64,000 bases of DNA from Paenarthrobacter nitroguajacolicus (GCF_029952445.1 NZ_JAQPPK010000003.1:163926-227925); one strand, 5' to 3'. Numbered from the stretch's first letter, positions 43,644 to 51,963 are shown. The notes: generated by a model from the sequence alone, not told the origin. Numbers and translations are program-made.

Positions 43644-44438
43644 GTGCGAGCGTATTGGGAACTGGCCAAGTCATCATTCCGCCGCCATTCCACGTACCGT
43701 ACGGCCGCCGTCGCCGGCGCTTTTACCAATTCGGTCTTCGGACTGATCCGGGCATCGCTGCTGCTGAGTGCAATTACGACGGCGGGTGGCGCCATCGGCG
43801 GCTACTCGGCAACGGAGGCGGCTACTTATGTGTGGCTGGGCCAGGCGCTTCTGGCACCTTTGGGGCTCTTTGGCACCGCTGAGTTGGCCGGTCGCGTGAA
43901 GTCCGGGGACATCGCCGTCGACCTTTCCCGGTCCGTCAACCTGACCGCGTCCTATTGGGCGCAGGACCTTGGCCGCGCCGCCTTCGACGTCCTTCCACGT
44001 GGACTGCCTCCACTCGTCGTAGGGGCCGCGGTGACTGGTCTGGCAATGCCGGGCACTCCCGGACCCTACCTGTTGGGGTTCGTGTCCATCCTGGCTGCCG
44101 TTTCCTTGAATTTCATGGGCTTCTTCGCCATCAACCTGCTGTCCTTCTGGGTGCTCGAAATCCGGGGTTTCTGGATGCTGTACATGGTGGTGATGAACCT
44201 GCTCTCCGGGTTCCTGGTCCCGGTCACCTGGTTCCCCGGGTGGCTGCTCGACTTTGCCCGGGCCACGCCGTTCCCCTCCATGCTTCAAACGCCCGTAGAC
44301 ATTCTTGCGGGAAGGACCGACGGCGCCGAAAGCCTTGCGATGGTGGGTCTCCAACTCCTGTGGCTGGCCGTGCTGTTGGTAGCGGTGCAGGTAATGGTGC
44401 GCTTCGGTTCGCGGAGGCTGGTGGTGCAGGGTGGCTAG
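43644..44438 (+). CDS. ABC-2 type exporter permease (first)
   Basis: 264-residue membrane protein with about six hydrophobic segments, of the ABC-2 permease class (COG4587/ABC-2_like). The GTG start at 43644 (VRAYWELAKSSFRRHSTYRTA) is typical of these proteins; no clear ribosome-binding site precedes it. MNLLSGFLVPVTWFPGWLL is a family hallmark. It overlaps the second permease gene by 8 nt. With the next two genes it forms a three-gene exporter; the substrate (drug, lipid or polymer) is not evident. Confidence 0.85.
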   Translation: MRAYWELAKSSFRRHSTYRTAAVAGAFTNSVFGLIRASLLLSAITTAGGAIGGYSATEAATYVWLGQALLAPLGLFGTAELAGRVKSGDIAVDLSRSVNLTASYWAQDLGRAAFDVLPRGLPPLVVGAAVTGLAMPGTPGPYLLGFVSILAAVSLNFMGFFAINLLSFWVLEIRGFWMLYMVVMNLLSGFLVPVTWFPGWLLDFARATPFPSMLQTPVDILAGRTDGAESLAMVGLQLLWLAVLLVAVQVMVRFGSRRLVVQGG

Positions 44439-45261
44439 CGCCCGCGACCCACACGCGCCGGTGACCACCCTGGTGCTCCTCAAGCTGCTCGTCTCGGCGC
44501 GGCTGCGCTCGCAGTTGGCCTACAGGGGCAGTTTCCTCTCCGACGTGGCCGGCCAGGTCCTCTTGGGAGTGACCGAGTTCGTGGAGCTCTATGCGATCGT
44601 CCACAACGTCCCAACATTCGGGGGCATGACCCTGGCGCAGACCCTTCTGGTATTCGGGCTTGCCTCCGTTGCCTTCGCCCTTGGTGACCTGCTGATGGGG
44701 GAGACCGACTCCATGTCTGAGACCATCAGGTCCGGCAAGCTGGAGGTGCTGTTGGTCCGGCCTTTGCCGGTACTGCTGCAATTGGCTACCTCAGATTTCC
44801 AACTGAGACGGGTTGGCCGGTTGTTGTTCGGAGCCGCCGCCTTGGTGGTGGCGTTACTGATCGCAGACGTCCAGTGGGACGCGGCCAAAATACTGTTGGC
44901 CACCATCACACCGCTTGCCGGGGCAGCCATCTTCTGCGCTCTTTTCCTCGGCGCAGGAGCGATGCAATTCTGGATCCTCGACGGCAGACAATTCGCCAAC
45001 GCCTTCACCTACGGCGGGCGGTACGTGGCGTCCATGCCCGGGGCAGCCCTGTTCTTCCCGGTACAGATCCTTTTCACGTTCGTCATCCCCGCAACCCTGG
45101 TGGCCTACGCTCCGAGCCTGGTCATCCTTGGGCTCGACGGCCCTGCCGGCATCCCTGCCTGGACGGGTTGGCTGGGAGTCCCGACCGCCGTCGTCCTCAG
45201 CGGACTCATGCTGCTCCTTTGGCGGGCGGCCATCAAAAAGTACACCGGCGCAGGAGGCTGA
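44431..45261 (+). CDS. ABC-2 type exporter permease (second)
   Basis: 276-residue permease partner, ABC-2 class (COG3694-like), with six predicted membrane segments and the conserved GETDSMSETIRSGKLEVLLVRPLP. The GTG start at 44431 overlaps the first permease gene. It lies 1 nt before the ATPase gene. Heterodimeric permeases of this type accompany an ATPase of the COG4586 class, as here. Confidence 0.85.
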   Translation: MASARDPHAPVTTLVLLKLLVSARLRSQLAYRGSFLSDVAGQVLLGVTEFVELYAIVHNVPTFGGMTLAQTLLVFGLASVAFALGDLLMGETDSMSETIRSGKLEVLLVRPLPVLLQLATSDFQLRRVGRLLFGAAALVVALLIADVQWDAAKILLATITPLAGAAIFCALFLGAGAMQFWILDGRQFANAFTYGGRYVASMPGAALFFPVQILFTFVIPATLVAYAPSLVILGLDGPAGIPAWTGWLGVPTAVVLSGLMLLLWRAAIKKYTGAGG

Positions 45262-45262
45262 C

Positions 45263-46240
45263 ATGCCCATTATCGAAGTGGAAAATCTGAGCCGGGGGTT
45301 CCAGGTCATGGAGCCAGCGGGTCGGTTCCGGCGGCGCAAGAAGACTGTGCACGCCGTCCGCGGGATCGACTTCACCATCGAGCCAGGAGAGGCAGTTGGC
45401 TACATCGGAGCCAACGGTGCCGGGAAGTCCACCACCATCAAGATGCTGACAGGTGTCCTGGTGCCAAGCTCGGGACGGGTGACCGTTTGCGGCTTTAACC
45501 CCGTGCCGCAACGCAAAGCGCTGGCCAGGAAGATCGGCGTCGTGTTTGGGCAGCGCTCGCAGCTTTGGTGGGACCTGCCGCTGCAGGACTCGTACCCGAT
45601 CCTCGCCGCCATGCATCGAATGCCCGAGGCGCTCTGGAGGCCCAGGTTCCGTGAACTGTCCGATCAGATGGATCTGGGCGGTTTCCTCACCACGCCGGTC
45701 CGGCAGCTCTCCCTGGGCCAGCGCATGCGCGGGGAGGTAGCGGCTGCCCTGCTTCACAGGCCCGAGCTGGTGATCCTTGACGAGCCCACCATTGGCCTGG
45801 ACATGATCAGCAAGGAGAAACTACGGCAGTTCCTGGACGCCGAGCGGCGCGCGAACGGCACCACGCTGCTGCTGACTACCCACGATATGAGCGACATCCA
45901 GCGTTTGTGCCAACGGGTCCTGGTAGTCGACGACGGCGCCATCGCCTATGACGGCCCGCTCACCGGTTTGGCTGAGGTTGCCGGAGCCGTGCGCACCATG
46001 GTGGTGGACCTTGCCGCCCCCGTGCACTCACCTGATCTGCTGGCACTGCCTGATGGCGCAGTACACCAGGGCATCGAGGCCGACGGAATCCGGCACAGCG
46101 TCTCCTTCGATCCCCGCAGGCTCTCGGCAGCCACCGTGCTTGCTGCCATCTCCAGCCGGGCCGAGGTGGCCGACCTGTCACTTCACGAACCAGACATCGA
46201 ACACCTGGTCCGGCAGTTGTACGGCAGCGCCCGGAGCTAA
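45263..46240 (+). CDS. ABC exporter ATP-binding protein
   Basis: 325-residue single-cassette ATPase. It has Walker A GANGAGKST, Q-loop VVFGQRSQLWWDLP (a hallmark of COG4586), signature LSLGQRMRGEVAAALL, Walker B LVILDEPTIGLD and switch TTHDM. The C-terminal ~80 residues form a DrrA-like regulatory tail. AGGAGG precedes ATG 45263; the longer frame is discounted. It drives the two preceding permeases. Its last 4 nt overlap the convergent small membrane-protein gene. Confidence 0.92.
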   Translation: MPIIEVENLSRGFQVMEPAGRFRRRKKTVHAVRGIDFTIEPGEAVGYIGANGAGKSTTIKMLTGVLVPSSGRVTVCGFNPVPQRKALARKIGVVFGQRSQLWWDLPLQDSYPILAAMHRMPEALWRPRFRELSDQMDLGGFLTTPVRQLSLGQRMRGEVAAALLHRPELVILDEPTIGLDMISKEKLRQFLDAERRANGTTLLLTTHDMSDIQRLCQRVLVVDDGAIAYDGPLTGLAEVAGAVRTMVVDLAAPVHSPDLLALPDGAVHQGIEADGIRHSVSFDPRRLSAATVLAAISSRAEVADLSLHEPDIEHLVRQLYGSARS

Positions 46241-46449
46241 GGGCTTGGCTGTCTGGAGGCCCTGCGTAGCTTGACGAAGCCCCAGATGATGGACGCCTGC
46301 CAACAGACAAGCAGGCCTATCCAAATCCAGTCAAAGCCTCGGCTTGCAGCGTTGATGACCATGGCTATGGCGCCCAAGGTCCAGGCAGTCTCCTGTAATG
46401 CGAGGAATCCCAAATTCGGCGGATTCCTGGTGCTCGTGCTTTCTGCCAT
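46237..46449 (-). CDS. Small two-helix membrane protein
   Basis: 70 residues from ATG 46449 with GGGGGAG upstream; the longer frame to 46680 is unlikely. Two hydrophobic helices (about 17-34 and 42-58, WIWIGLLVCWQASIIWGFV) and a basic tail. No family is recognised. It faces the ABC exporter operon. Confidence 0.6.
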   Translation of the reverse strand: MAESTSTRNPPNLGFLALQETAWTLGAIAMVINAASRGFDWIWIGLLVCWQASIIWGFVKLRRASRQPSP

Positions 46450-46651
46450 TTTCTCTCCCCCTGAGTGGCTTGCTGCCAGCCTAGCTGAGCATGGGCACGG
46501 GACCCTCTTGCGCGAGGTCGCGGCAAGCCTGCGGGCACGTAGGGAAGCTTCCGGCGATATCGCGGGCTTCCCTCGGCACAGTCGGACCGAGCTATCCACA
46601 TAGGGCGATTCCGCCCTCGTGCAGCTTCCCAGCCGTTGCCAAGCTGGGCCA

Positions 46652-47599
46652 ATGAATCCAACATCGACTGAAGTCACCATCCGCCCAGCCCGTCAGCTCC
46701 CTGTGCGTGGATATATGTGGCGAACCGACGAGTTGCTTCGCATAGGTCTCAACAGCCGGAACATCAAAAGGCTGGTGGGCACAGGCGAACTGCGTCGTTT
46801 GAGGTATGGCTGCTACATCCGGGCCAGCAGATGGGACGGATTGGGTCCAAGGAGGCAGGCCTTGGAACGCATTGTGGCGCACGCTCATGGAACCCTGACA
46901 ACATCAACCGGCGGGTTCGTCTATAGCCACCTCTCCGCGGCCCGGCTCCACGGTCTCTTCATCTGGGGTGTGGATGAGAAGGTGCATATCCTGCAGGGCA
47001 CCAGGCCTTCTTCGGACCGGTGGGGCAAGGATGTCCGGGGACACACGGAGAGCTTCACTGAAGACGAAATCGTGATGGTTCGGGGCCTGCGGGCCACCTC
47101 GCTTGAGCGCACCATGTTTGATTGCGCCAGGATGCTTAGCTATCCAAAAGCGCTGGTGATCATGGACCACGGACTGCGATTGGGCGCGGACATCCAATTA
47201 CTCTCCAGGATGCTGGCGGCGTCCAGCGGAAAACGTGGTGTCCGTACGCTGCGCAAGGCCCTGGAGAACGCGGATCGGCGCTCGGAGTCTGCCGGGGAGA
47301 CGCTCTCCCGGGAGCTGATGCAGAGGTTATGCATCAAGCCCCCTCAGCCACAGTTCGCGGTTCTGTCCCGCGTTGGCCGCCATCGTATGGATTTCGCTTG
47401 GGAAGAAGAAAAGCTGGCTCTGGAATTCGACGGGCGAACAAAGTACTTCGACTACCAACCCACGGAAGAGGTCATTTTCAAGGAACGTCAACGGGAGAAG
47501 GCGCTCATGGAAGATGGCTGGCGCTTCATCCGCATCGAGTGGAAGGACCTGTACCAGGAGCGGGCTTTCAAGGAACGCATCCTCCGTGCGCTCAGATGA
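46652..47599 (+). CDS. AbiEi-like antitoxin-domain protein with DUF559-type nuclease fold
   Basis: 315 residues. The N-terminal part (about 20-90) resembles the AbiEi_4 winged-helix domain (IGLNSRNIKRLVGTGELRRLRYGCYI). A central AbiEi-like segment follows (RGLRATSLERTMFDCAR). The C-terminal ~95 residues carry a Vsr/DUF559-like PD-(D/E)xK pattern: RMDFAWEEEKLALEFDGR, then RQREKALMEDGWRFIRIEW. Such proteins are common in actinobacteria and of unproven function. No toxin partner is adjacent. GTG 46619 and ATG 46715 are alternative starts. Confidence 0.72.
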   Translation: MNPTSTEVTIRPARQLPVRGYMWRTDELLRIGLNSRNIKRLVGTGELRRLRYGCYIRASRWDGLGPRRQALERIVAHAHGTLTTSTGGFVYSHLSAARLHGLFIWGVDEKVHILQGTRPSSDRWGKDVRGHTESFTEDEIVMVRGLRATSLERTMFDCARMLSYPKALVIMDHGLRLGADIQLLSRMLAASSGKRGVRTLRKALENADRRSESAGETLSRELMQRLCIKPPQPQFAVLSRVGRHRMDFAWEEEKLALEFDGRTKYFDYQPTEEVIFKERQREKALMEDGWRFIRIEWKDLYQERAFKERILRALR

Positions 47600-47636
47600 T
47601 GGCGGCGGTGCCCAGTTCGCGGGAAGCCCGCGAGTT

Positions 47637-47746
47637 CCCCTGCAAATTTGCAGGGGTATTGGCAGGGTTCCCGCGAACTCGGCGCGAGGGGCGACAGGGT
47701 TCCCCCGAACTCGGCGCGAGGGGCGACAGGGTTCCCGCGAACTCGG
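47637..47746. repeat. 20-bp palindrome and 32-bp tandem repeats
   Basis: CCCCTGCAAATTTGCAGGGG (47637-47656) is a perfect 20-bp palindrome. It is followed by about 2.6 copies of a 32-bp unit starting AGGGTTCCC(G/C)CGAACTCGG (47664-47695, 47696-47727, 47728-47746). GTTCGCGGGAA at 47615-47625 is the inverted form of the repeat core. It fills the gap between convergent genes and may end transcription of both. Confidence 0.8.
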
Positions 47747-47764
47747 TGGTGGTGGTCCCGAACC

Positions 47765-48316
47765 TCAGTATCCCGACGCTGCCGCGCCCTTGATCATTTC
47801 GCCAGTCGGGCTGACAAGGTACCAAACGCCGCCCACCCCTTGGCCGGTAACGTCGCCGGCGGCCTTGTCCTTGGCGTAGTAGTACAAGGGCATGCCGTTG
47901 AGCGTGACCTGCTTCTTCCCGTCAGGCGTTGCGATGGTTCCCACAGTTCCGCTGACGCCATCAACGCCCGGGCTATCCGACGTCGTCGTAAAGACGGGCC
48001 AAGCCTGCAGGCAGGCGCCGGTGCATGCGCTGGTTCCCGAGTCCTTAACGTCCTTGGTGAAGAAATAGAGGCTCATGCCTTTGCTGTCCACCACGATCTG
48101 CCCGGCGCTGGATGAGGCTGTTTTCATCTCAGCGGCAGCAGAGCTGGTCATCGTGTCCGTGGTCGGGGCACTGGATGCCGGGGACGCGGACGAGGACGAG
48201 GAAGAGGAAGAAGCGGCCGGGGGAGTTGAAGTACTCGTTCCCGAACTGCCGCCGCACCCCGCCAGTGCTGCTGCAACGATCAATGCACCCAGACCAAAGC
48301 CAACTTTGTTTTTCAT
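47765..48316 (-). CDS. Secreted-repeat lipoprotein (DUF/Lipoprotein_15 family)
   Basis: 183-residue lipoprotein. Signal peptide MKNKVGFGLGALIVAAALAGC has lipobox LAGC. A Ser/Thr/Pro/Ala-rich linker (about 22-65) follows, then two copies of the secreted repeat: SKGMSLYFFTKDV ... CTGACLQAWPVF and LNGMPLYYYAKD ... VWYLVSPTGEMI. AAGGAG precedes ATG 48316. These proteins are exported and sometimes sigma-factor controlled. Here the divergent ECF sigma operon shares a mirrored promoter with it, so it is probably a target of that sigma factor. Confidence 0.88.
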   Translation of the reverse strand: MKNKVGFGLGALIVAAALAGCGGSSGTSTSTPPAASSSSSSSSASPASSAPTTDTMTSSAAAEMKTASSSAGQIVVDSKGMSLYFFTKDVKDSGTSACTGACLQAWPVFTTTSDSPGVDGVSGTVGTIATPDGKKQVTLNGMPLYYYAKDKAAGDVTGQGVGGVWYLVSPTGEMIKGAAASGY

Positions 48317-48363
48317 GTCCAGCTCCTTGTGACGAGCCGGTCGGGATGGGCCGGCGCTAACCC

Positions 48364-48430
48364 CTACGACGCCGGCAGGGTGAGAATGGTTCAGGGCTGC
48401 TGAACCTTTTTGCGGCCCGGCGCGTCGTAT
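48364..48430. promoter_or_regulatory. Mirrored divergent ECF-type promoters
   Basis: Plus strand: TGAACC (48401-48406), 16 nt, CGTCGTAT (48423-48430). Minus strand: TGAACC (48393-48388), 16 nt, CGTCGTAG (48371-48364). Both face away from a shared centre, one to the sigma gene and one to the lipoprotein gene. Identical -35 and -10 words and spacing suggest both are read by the same ECF sigma, probably the one encoded here. Confidence 0.75.
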
Positions 48431-48460
48431 AGGCGAAGGCTGCTGAAGAGGGAGGTGCCG

Positions 48461-48958
48461 ATGCCGTTGGACGAAGATGTGGTGGCTGCGATTTATCGCG
48501 ATCACGGCACCGCCCTGAAACGCTTCGTGGTCAGCTGTACCTCGGACACGCACCAGGCCGATGACGTGGTGCAGGAAACCATCCTCCGGGTCTGGCAGCA
48601 CGCACCTCAGATCACGGGAAGTTTGCGCAGCTACCTTTTCAGGACGGCCCGGAACGTGATCATCGACAACTACCGGAAAGCCCAGCGGCGTCCCCATGAG
48701 ACCGGGGAGTACGACCTCCCTGACAACTCAGCGGCCGAACGTGTTGACGAGCTCCTGAACCGGGTGCTCATGGAGGAGGCCCTGCTCAGGCTCAGCGTCG
48801 AGCACCGGGAGGTCCTGGTGGCTCTGCACTACCAACGGTTCACGGTGGTGGAAGCAGCCCTCCAGCTGAACATCCCGGCCGGAACAGTGAAATCCCGGGC
48901 TTTCTACGCGGTGAAAGCCCTCCGAACAATCCTCGATGAAATGGGGGTGGAACGATGA
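48461..48958 (+). CDS. ECF RNA polymerase sigma factor
   Basis: 165-residue ECF sigma. Region 2 (about 10-75) includes DDVVQETILRVWQHA and LFRTARNVIIDNYRK. Region 4 (about 105-160) includes LSVEHREVLVALHYQRFTVVEAALQLNIPAGTVKSRAFYAVKAL. ATG 48461 follows GAGGGAGG. It overlaps the anti-sigma gene (ATGA). It is expected to direct RNA polymerase to the mirrored promoters upstream of itself and the divergent lipoprotein gene. Confidence 0.93.
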   Translation: MPLDEDVVAAIYRDHGTALKRFVVSCTSDTHQADDVVQETILRVWQHAPQITGSLRSYLFRTARNVIIDNYRKAQRRPHETGEYDLPDNSAAERVDELLNRVLMEEALLRLSVEHREVLVALHYQRFTVVEAALQLNIPAGTVKSRAFYAVKALRTILDEMGVER

Positions 48959-49626
48959 ACGGCAACTCCGTCCACCAATTGTTGGGCGCCTACCTGCTGG
49001 GTGGGCTGGAACCTGGCGATGTCCGCGCCTTTGAGGACCACCTTGACTCCTGCGCCGACTGTCGGCAGGAACTCGAGGAGCTCGCAAGCCTCCCGGCACT
49101 CCTGGATGCGGTGCCGGCCGCGGATGCCGTGGCACTGACTGCCGCGGGATCCTCGTCCCTTGCGCCGTTGGCCCCTGAGCCCGAACCACTTCCGGAGAAG
49201 GTCCTGGTTGATCTTGCAGTCCGCAGGCGGAAATCACGACGCCGGTGGGCGGCTTTCGTGGGTGCCGTTGCCGCTGCTTGCCTCGCCGTCGGTTTCCTGG
49301 CCGGGCCGTTGTTCAACCAGCCTCCGAAACCGGATGCGAGCTATTCGGTGCAATCCGACGGCGGCTTGCAGCTCACGGTGGGCATGGTCAAGAAAACGTG
49401 GGGCACGGAGTTGGACGTTGAGGGCCGGAGCATGCCCCTTGAAGGCACTCTGTACTTGTGGGTCAAGGGCCGCGACGGGGCCGAAGAACGCACGTGCGGG
49501 TGGACGGCAACGCCCAGTGGGCGGATCAAGATCACCGGGGCGACCCCTGTGCAGTTGGCGGGCATCGCCGGCGTTGAACTCCGGGACGAGGCCCAGAAGA
49601 CGGTGGCATCGATTTCGGTGCCGTGA
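48955..49626 (+). CDS. Anti-sigma factor with zinc-finger motif (RskA-like)
   Basis: 223-residue single-pass membrane anti-sigma. The ZAS-type motif H29-x3-C33-x2-C36 lies in FEDHLDSCADCRQEL. A transmembrane helix is at about 100-120 (AAFVGAVAAACLAVGFLAG), and the extracytoplasmic domain is RskA-like (about 125-220). Translational coupling with the sigma gene gives matched amounts. The signal sensed is unknown; release would probably involve regulated proteolysis as in related systems. Confidence 0.9.
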   Translation: MNGNSVHQLLGAYLLGGLEPGDVRAFEDHLDSCADCRQELEELASLPALLDAVPAADAVALTAAGSSSLAPLAPEPEPLPEKVLVDLAVRRRKSRRRWAAFVGAVAAACLAVGFLAGPLFNQPPKPDASYSVQSDGGLQLTVGMVKKTWGTELDVEGRSMPLEGTLYLWVKGRDGAEERTCGWTATPSGRIKITGATPVQLAGIAGVELRDEAQKTVASISVP

Positions 49627-49674
49627 ATCGTCGGGTGCCCTGAATCTCTCGGTGCCCTGAATCGTCGGGTGCCC
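49624..49674. repeat. Three 17-bp tandem repeats at the anti-sigma stop
   Basis: TGAATCGTCGGGTGCCC (49624-49640), TGAATCTCTCGGTGCCC (49641-49657) and TGAATCGTCGGGTGCCC (49658-49674), followed by a fragment of a fourth unit. The first unit begins with the TGA stop of the anti-sigma gene, so repeat expansion would not change the protein. Confidence 0.85.
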
Positions 49675-49679
49675 TGAAC

Positions 49680-50165
49680 CTAGCCGCCGCTCGCCTGGGC
49701 CTTCAGTTCGGCGACCAGTGCAGGATCCTCGCACGCCCTTGCGAAAGCTTCGATCCGCCGTTCAATCTCGCGTCCGAGCAACCAGCTGCCGATTCGCTCC
49801 GCCACGGGCTTGAGGAAAGCCGGGCGGCACGAAAAGGTGTACTTCCAGACTGCCCGGGTGCCGCCGTCGTCCGGGGTGAAGCGCCAGCCACCGCCGAAGT
49901 TGTCGAAGAACCAAGGGCCCGAAACCATGGTCATGCCCACGTTGCGCGGGGGAGTGTAGGAAACATACTCGCTGACCATCTTCAGGCCCATGCGCGAAAC
50001 AGTCCGGGTCCGCACGCCCTTTCCCGCCGCTTTGGCTCCATCCATGAAAGCCTGGGCGGAAATGAAGGGGTCCCACTTGAGCCGGAACGCGCCCGTTGTC
50101 TGGGAGAGTGCAAAAGCGGTTTCGGGGTCCAGCCGGATAAAACGTTCAGCCCGTACCTGTGGCAT
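49680..50165 (-). CDS. SRPBCC-fold protein (START/cyclase-like)
   Basis: 161 residues. An SRPBCC helix-grip domain fills most of the protein (MPQVRAERFIRLDPETAFALSQTT, FFDNFGGGWRFTPDDGGTRAVWKYTF), suggesting binding of a hydrophobic ligand. ATG 50165 shares its A with the upstream stop (TGATG), indicating coupling to the membrane-protein gene. Function unknown. Confidence 0.75.
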   Translation of the reverse strand: MPQVRAERFIRLDPETAFALSQTTGAFRLKWDPFISAQAFMDGAKAAGKGVRTRTVSRMGLKMVSEYVSYTPPRNVGMTMVSGPWFFDNFGGGWRFTPDDGGTRAVWKYTFSCRPAFLKPVAERIGSWLLGREIERRIEAFARACEDPALVAELKAQASGG

Positions 50166-50557
50166 CAGAACCCCTGCCCTGATCCCAGTACCAGGAACAC
50201 CATGAAGGCAATGCCGAAAACGTTGACCGCCATGATCGCCAACCCGATGATTCCGGTGATGCGGCCCGCGCTCATTCGGCCAGCACGGAAGACGGCAACT
50301 AGCCCACAGATCACGGCCACGATGGCCAGCAGGACCGCGACCCCGACCAGGATCAATGCGCCGATCCACCATGCCTGGTTGTCCGGGTTGTAACGGCTTA
50401 TTGACGAGGCGATGGCCGCCAGACCGAGGGGAATGCTGACCACCGCGGCAATGGGCGACAAGACTGCCGAGACAATGCTGGTGATGCCGGCACCCAGCCC
50501 GCGGTTGCCCCGCCTCTGCGGCTGTTGGTAGTAGTCGACCGGTGGCTGGTAGCTCAT
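50165..50557 (-). CDS. DUF4190-like membrane protein
   Basis: 130 residues. A Pro/Gln/Tyr-rich N-terminus (MSYQPPVDYYQQPQRR) is followed by three to four hydrophobic helices (about 20-55, 63-92 and 98-125). It resembles actinobacterial DUF4190 proteins of unknown function. It is coupled to the SRPBCC gene downstream and lies 22 nt from trmB upstream. Confidence 0.7.
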   Translation of the reverse strand: MSYQPPVDYYQQPQRRGNRGLGAGITSIVSAVLSPIAAVVSIPLGLAAIASSISRYNPDNQAWWIGALILVGVAVLLAIVAVICGLVAVFRAGRMSAGRITGIIGLAIMAVNVFGIAFMVFLVLGSGQGF

Positions 50558-50579
50558 GATTCCCCCAAAAGTCCGTTGA

Positions 50580-51485
50580 CTAGAGCTTGCGATACGTGAG
50601 GTCGAAGATCATACGACCGGCTTCGTGGGCTTTGTTCTCGAAGCTCGTGCGGATCCGGCCATCGAACCGGGGAGCCCAGCCGCCTTCCTCATCCACGCCC
50701 TCATTGGGACCGGTGTGCTCGGTGCTGACGGGCGCCCGGCCCTCCCTGACCGGTGCACCGCCTACAACGGATTCGACGCCGGATTGCCACACCTGGGTCA
50801 GCGGGCTCTCCTCGCCGCTGCGCTCGCCTTCGTGCATGTTCTCGAACTCGGTGGACCCTGCCAGGACTTCGCGGACATGTACGGCGTAGTTGGACCAGTC
50901 GGTGGCGATCCTCCAGTAGCCGCCCTTTTGGAGTGCCTTGGCTGCAACGGAGGCGAAAGCCGGCTGGATGAGCCGGCGTTTGTGATGGCGTGCCTTATGC
51001 CAGGGGTCCGGGAAGAACACCCACAGTTCGCTGACTGACCCTGCGGGCAGCATGGATTCGAGGACCTCCGGGGCATTGGCTTCCACCACGCGCACGTTGG
51101 TCAGGCCCCGGCTGTTGATCTTGATGATGGTGTTCGCCAAGCCCGGCGTGTAAACCTCCACCGCCAGGAAGTCCTTGTCCGGGTTCTGCTCGGCGGCATG
51201 GACCACGGCGTCCCCCAGTCCGGAACCGATCTCCACGATCAGTGGCGCTTTGCGACCGAAGACGGCCTCGGCGTCGAAGGTGTAATCCGGGTGCACGGAC
51301 GTGTTGGCGACGTGCCGGGGGACCTGGATTGCCCAGCGCTCGGCGTGCTCTTCCCAAGCCGCCTGCCTCCGGCCCTGCAAACGGGTGCCGCGGCGCACGA
51401 AACTGACCGGCCGGCCACCGTAGGTGCCGAAGGAAGCCTGGCTGCCGGGGGTGACGGGGCGCGGGGAATCTGGGGTTTCACTCAT
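50580..51485 (-). CDS. trmB: tRNA (guanine-N7-)-methyltransferase
   Basis: 301-residue SAM-dependent enzyme methylating G46 of tRNA at N7. It shows the SAM motif VEIGSGLGD, the family-specific VFFPDPWHKARHHKRRL, and RIATDWSNYA. The N-terminal ~60 residues and the C-terminal loop (GEERSGE...VSTEHTGPNEGVDEEGG region) are longer than in E. coli TrmB. ATG 51485 is chosen by family start; the longer frame to 51698 lacks support. Confidence 0.93.
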   Translation of the reverse strand: MSETPDSPRPVTPGSQASFGTYGGRPVSFVRRGTRLQGRRQAAWEEHAERWAIQVPRHVANTSVHPDYTFDAEAVFGRKAPLIVEIGSGLGDAVVHAAEQNPDKDFLAVEVYTPGLANTIIKINSRGLTNVRVVEANAPEVLESMLPAGSVSELWVFFPDPWHKARHHKRRLIQPAFASVAAKALQKGGYWRIATDWSNYAVHVREVLAGSTEFENMHEGERSGEESPLTQVWQSGVESVVGGAPVREGRAPVSTEHTGPNEGVDEEGGWAPRFDGRIRTSFENKAHEAGRMIFDLTYRKL

Positions 51486-51573
51486 CACTTCCAGAATACT
51501 TGGGTTCGGGTGGCGGCTCTGCAGAGGGGCCCCACCCTCGTGCCCTCCAGGACAGCACGCACCTAAGACGGGG

Positions 51574-51963
51574 CTAGTCCCGGGATTGCGGCCGGTCGCG
51601 TCGCAGGGCAGAAAGAGTCGCTTCAAGCGGATCGATGCTCGTGAGAGCCATCTGGCCCGCCCTGAGCAGCCAGAGTTCTTGGATGGCTCGCCCCGCAAGC
51701 GAAGCAGACTCCCAGAGAATCACGGATTCCAGCACGATCATGTCCGTTCGTCTGCTGACGTCCCCGCGGCTAAACAGTCGGAACTCCGAATCGAACCCAC
51801 CGAGCTGCGCCAGATGCCTCATGACGGGATACCAGTTCAGTTTTGTCTGGGACCTTTTCATCCCATCTCCAAAAGAGCGAACGAAGAGATGAGCCGCGAC
51901 GACGTCGGGATCTGCCGCCTCGACGTCCGCTAATCCGTCAAAAACCCTCTGGCTATATTCCAT
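51574..51963 (-). CDS. Hypothetical protein
   Basis: 129 residues, mostly helical, starting MEYSQRVFDGLADVEAADPD and ending RRDRPQSRD. No family, signal peptide or membrane helix is recognised. Base composition here and in the following 130 nt is less G+C-rich than around it, and no operon partner is visible, so it may be a recent acquisition. The 130 nt from 51964 to 52093 hold no further gene. Confidence 0.5.
   Translation of the reverse strand: MEYSQRVFDGLADVEAADPDVVAAHLFVRSFGDGMKRSQTKLNWYPVMRHLAQLGGFDSEFRLFSRGDVSRRTDMIVLESVILWESASLAGRAIQELWLLRAGQMALTSIDPLEATLSALRRDRPQSRD

Noticed and set aside
47664..47746. Possible CRISPR array
   Set aside because: The units are contiguous 32-bp direct repeats with no unique spacers, and no cas genes are present.
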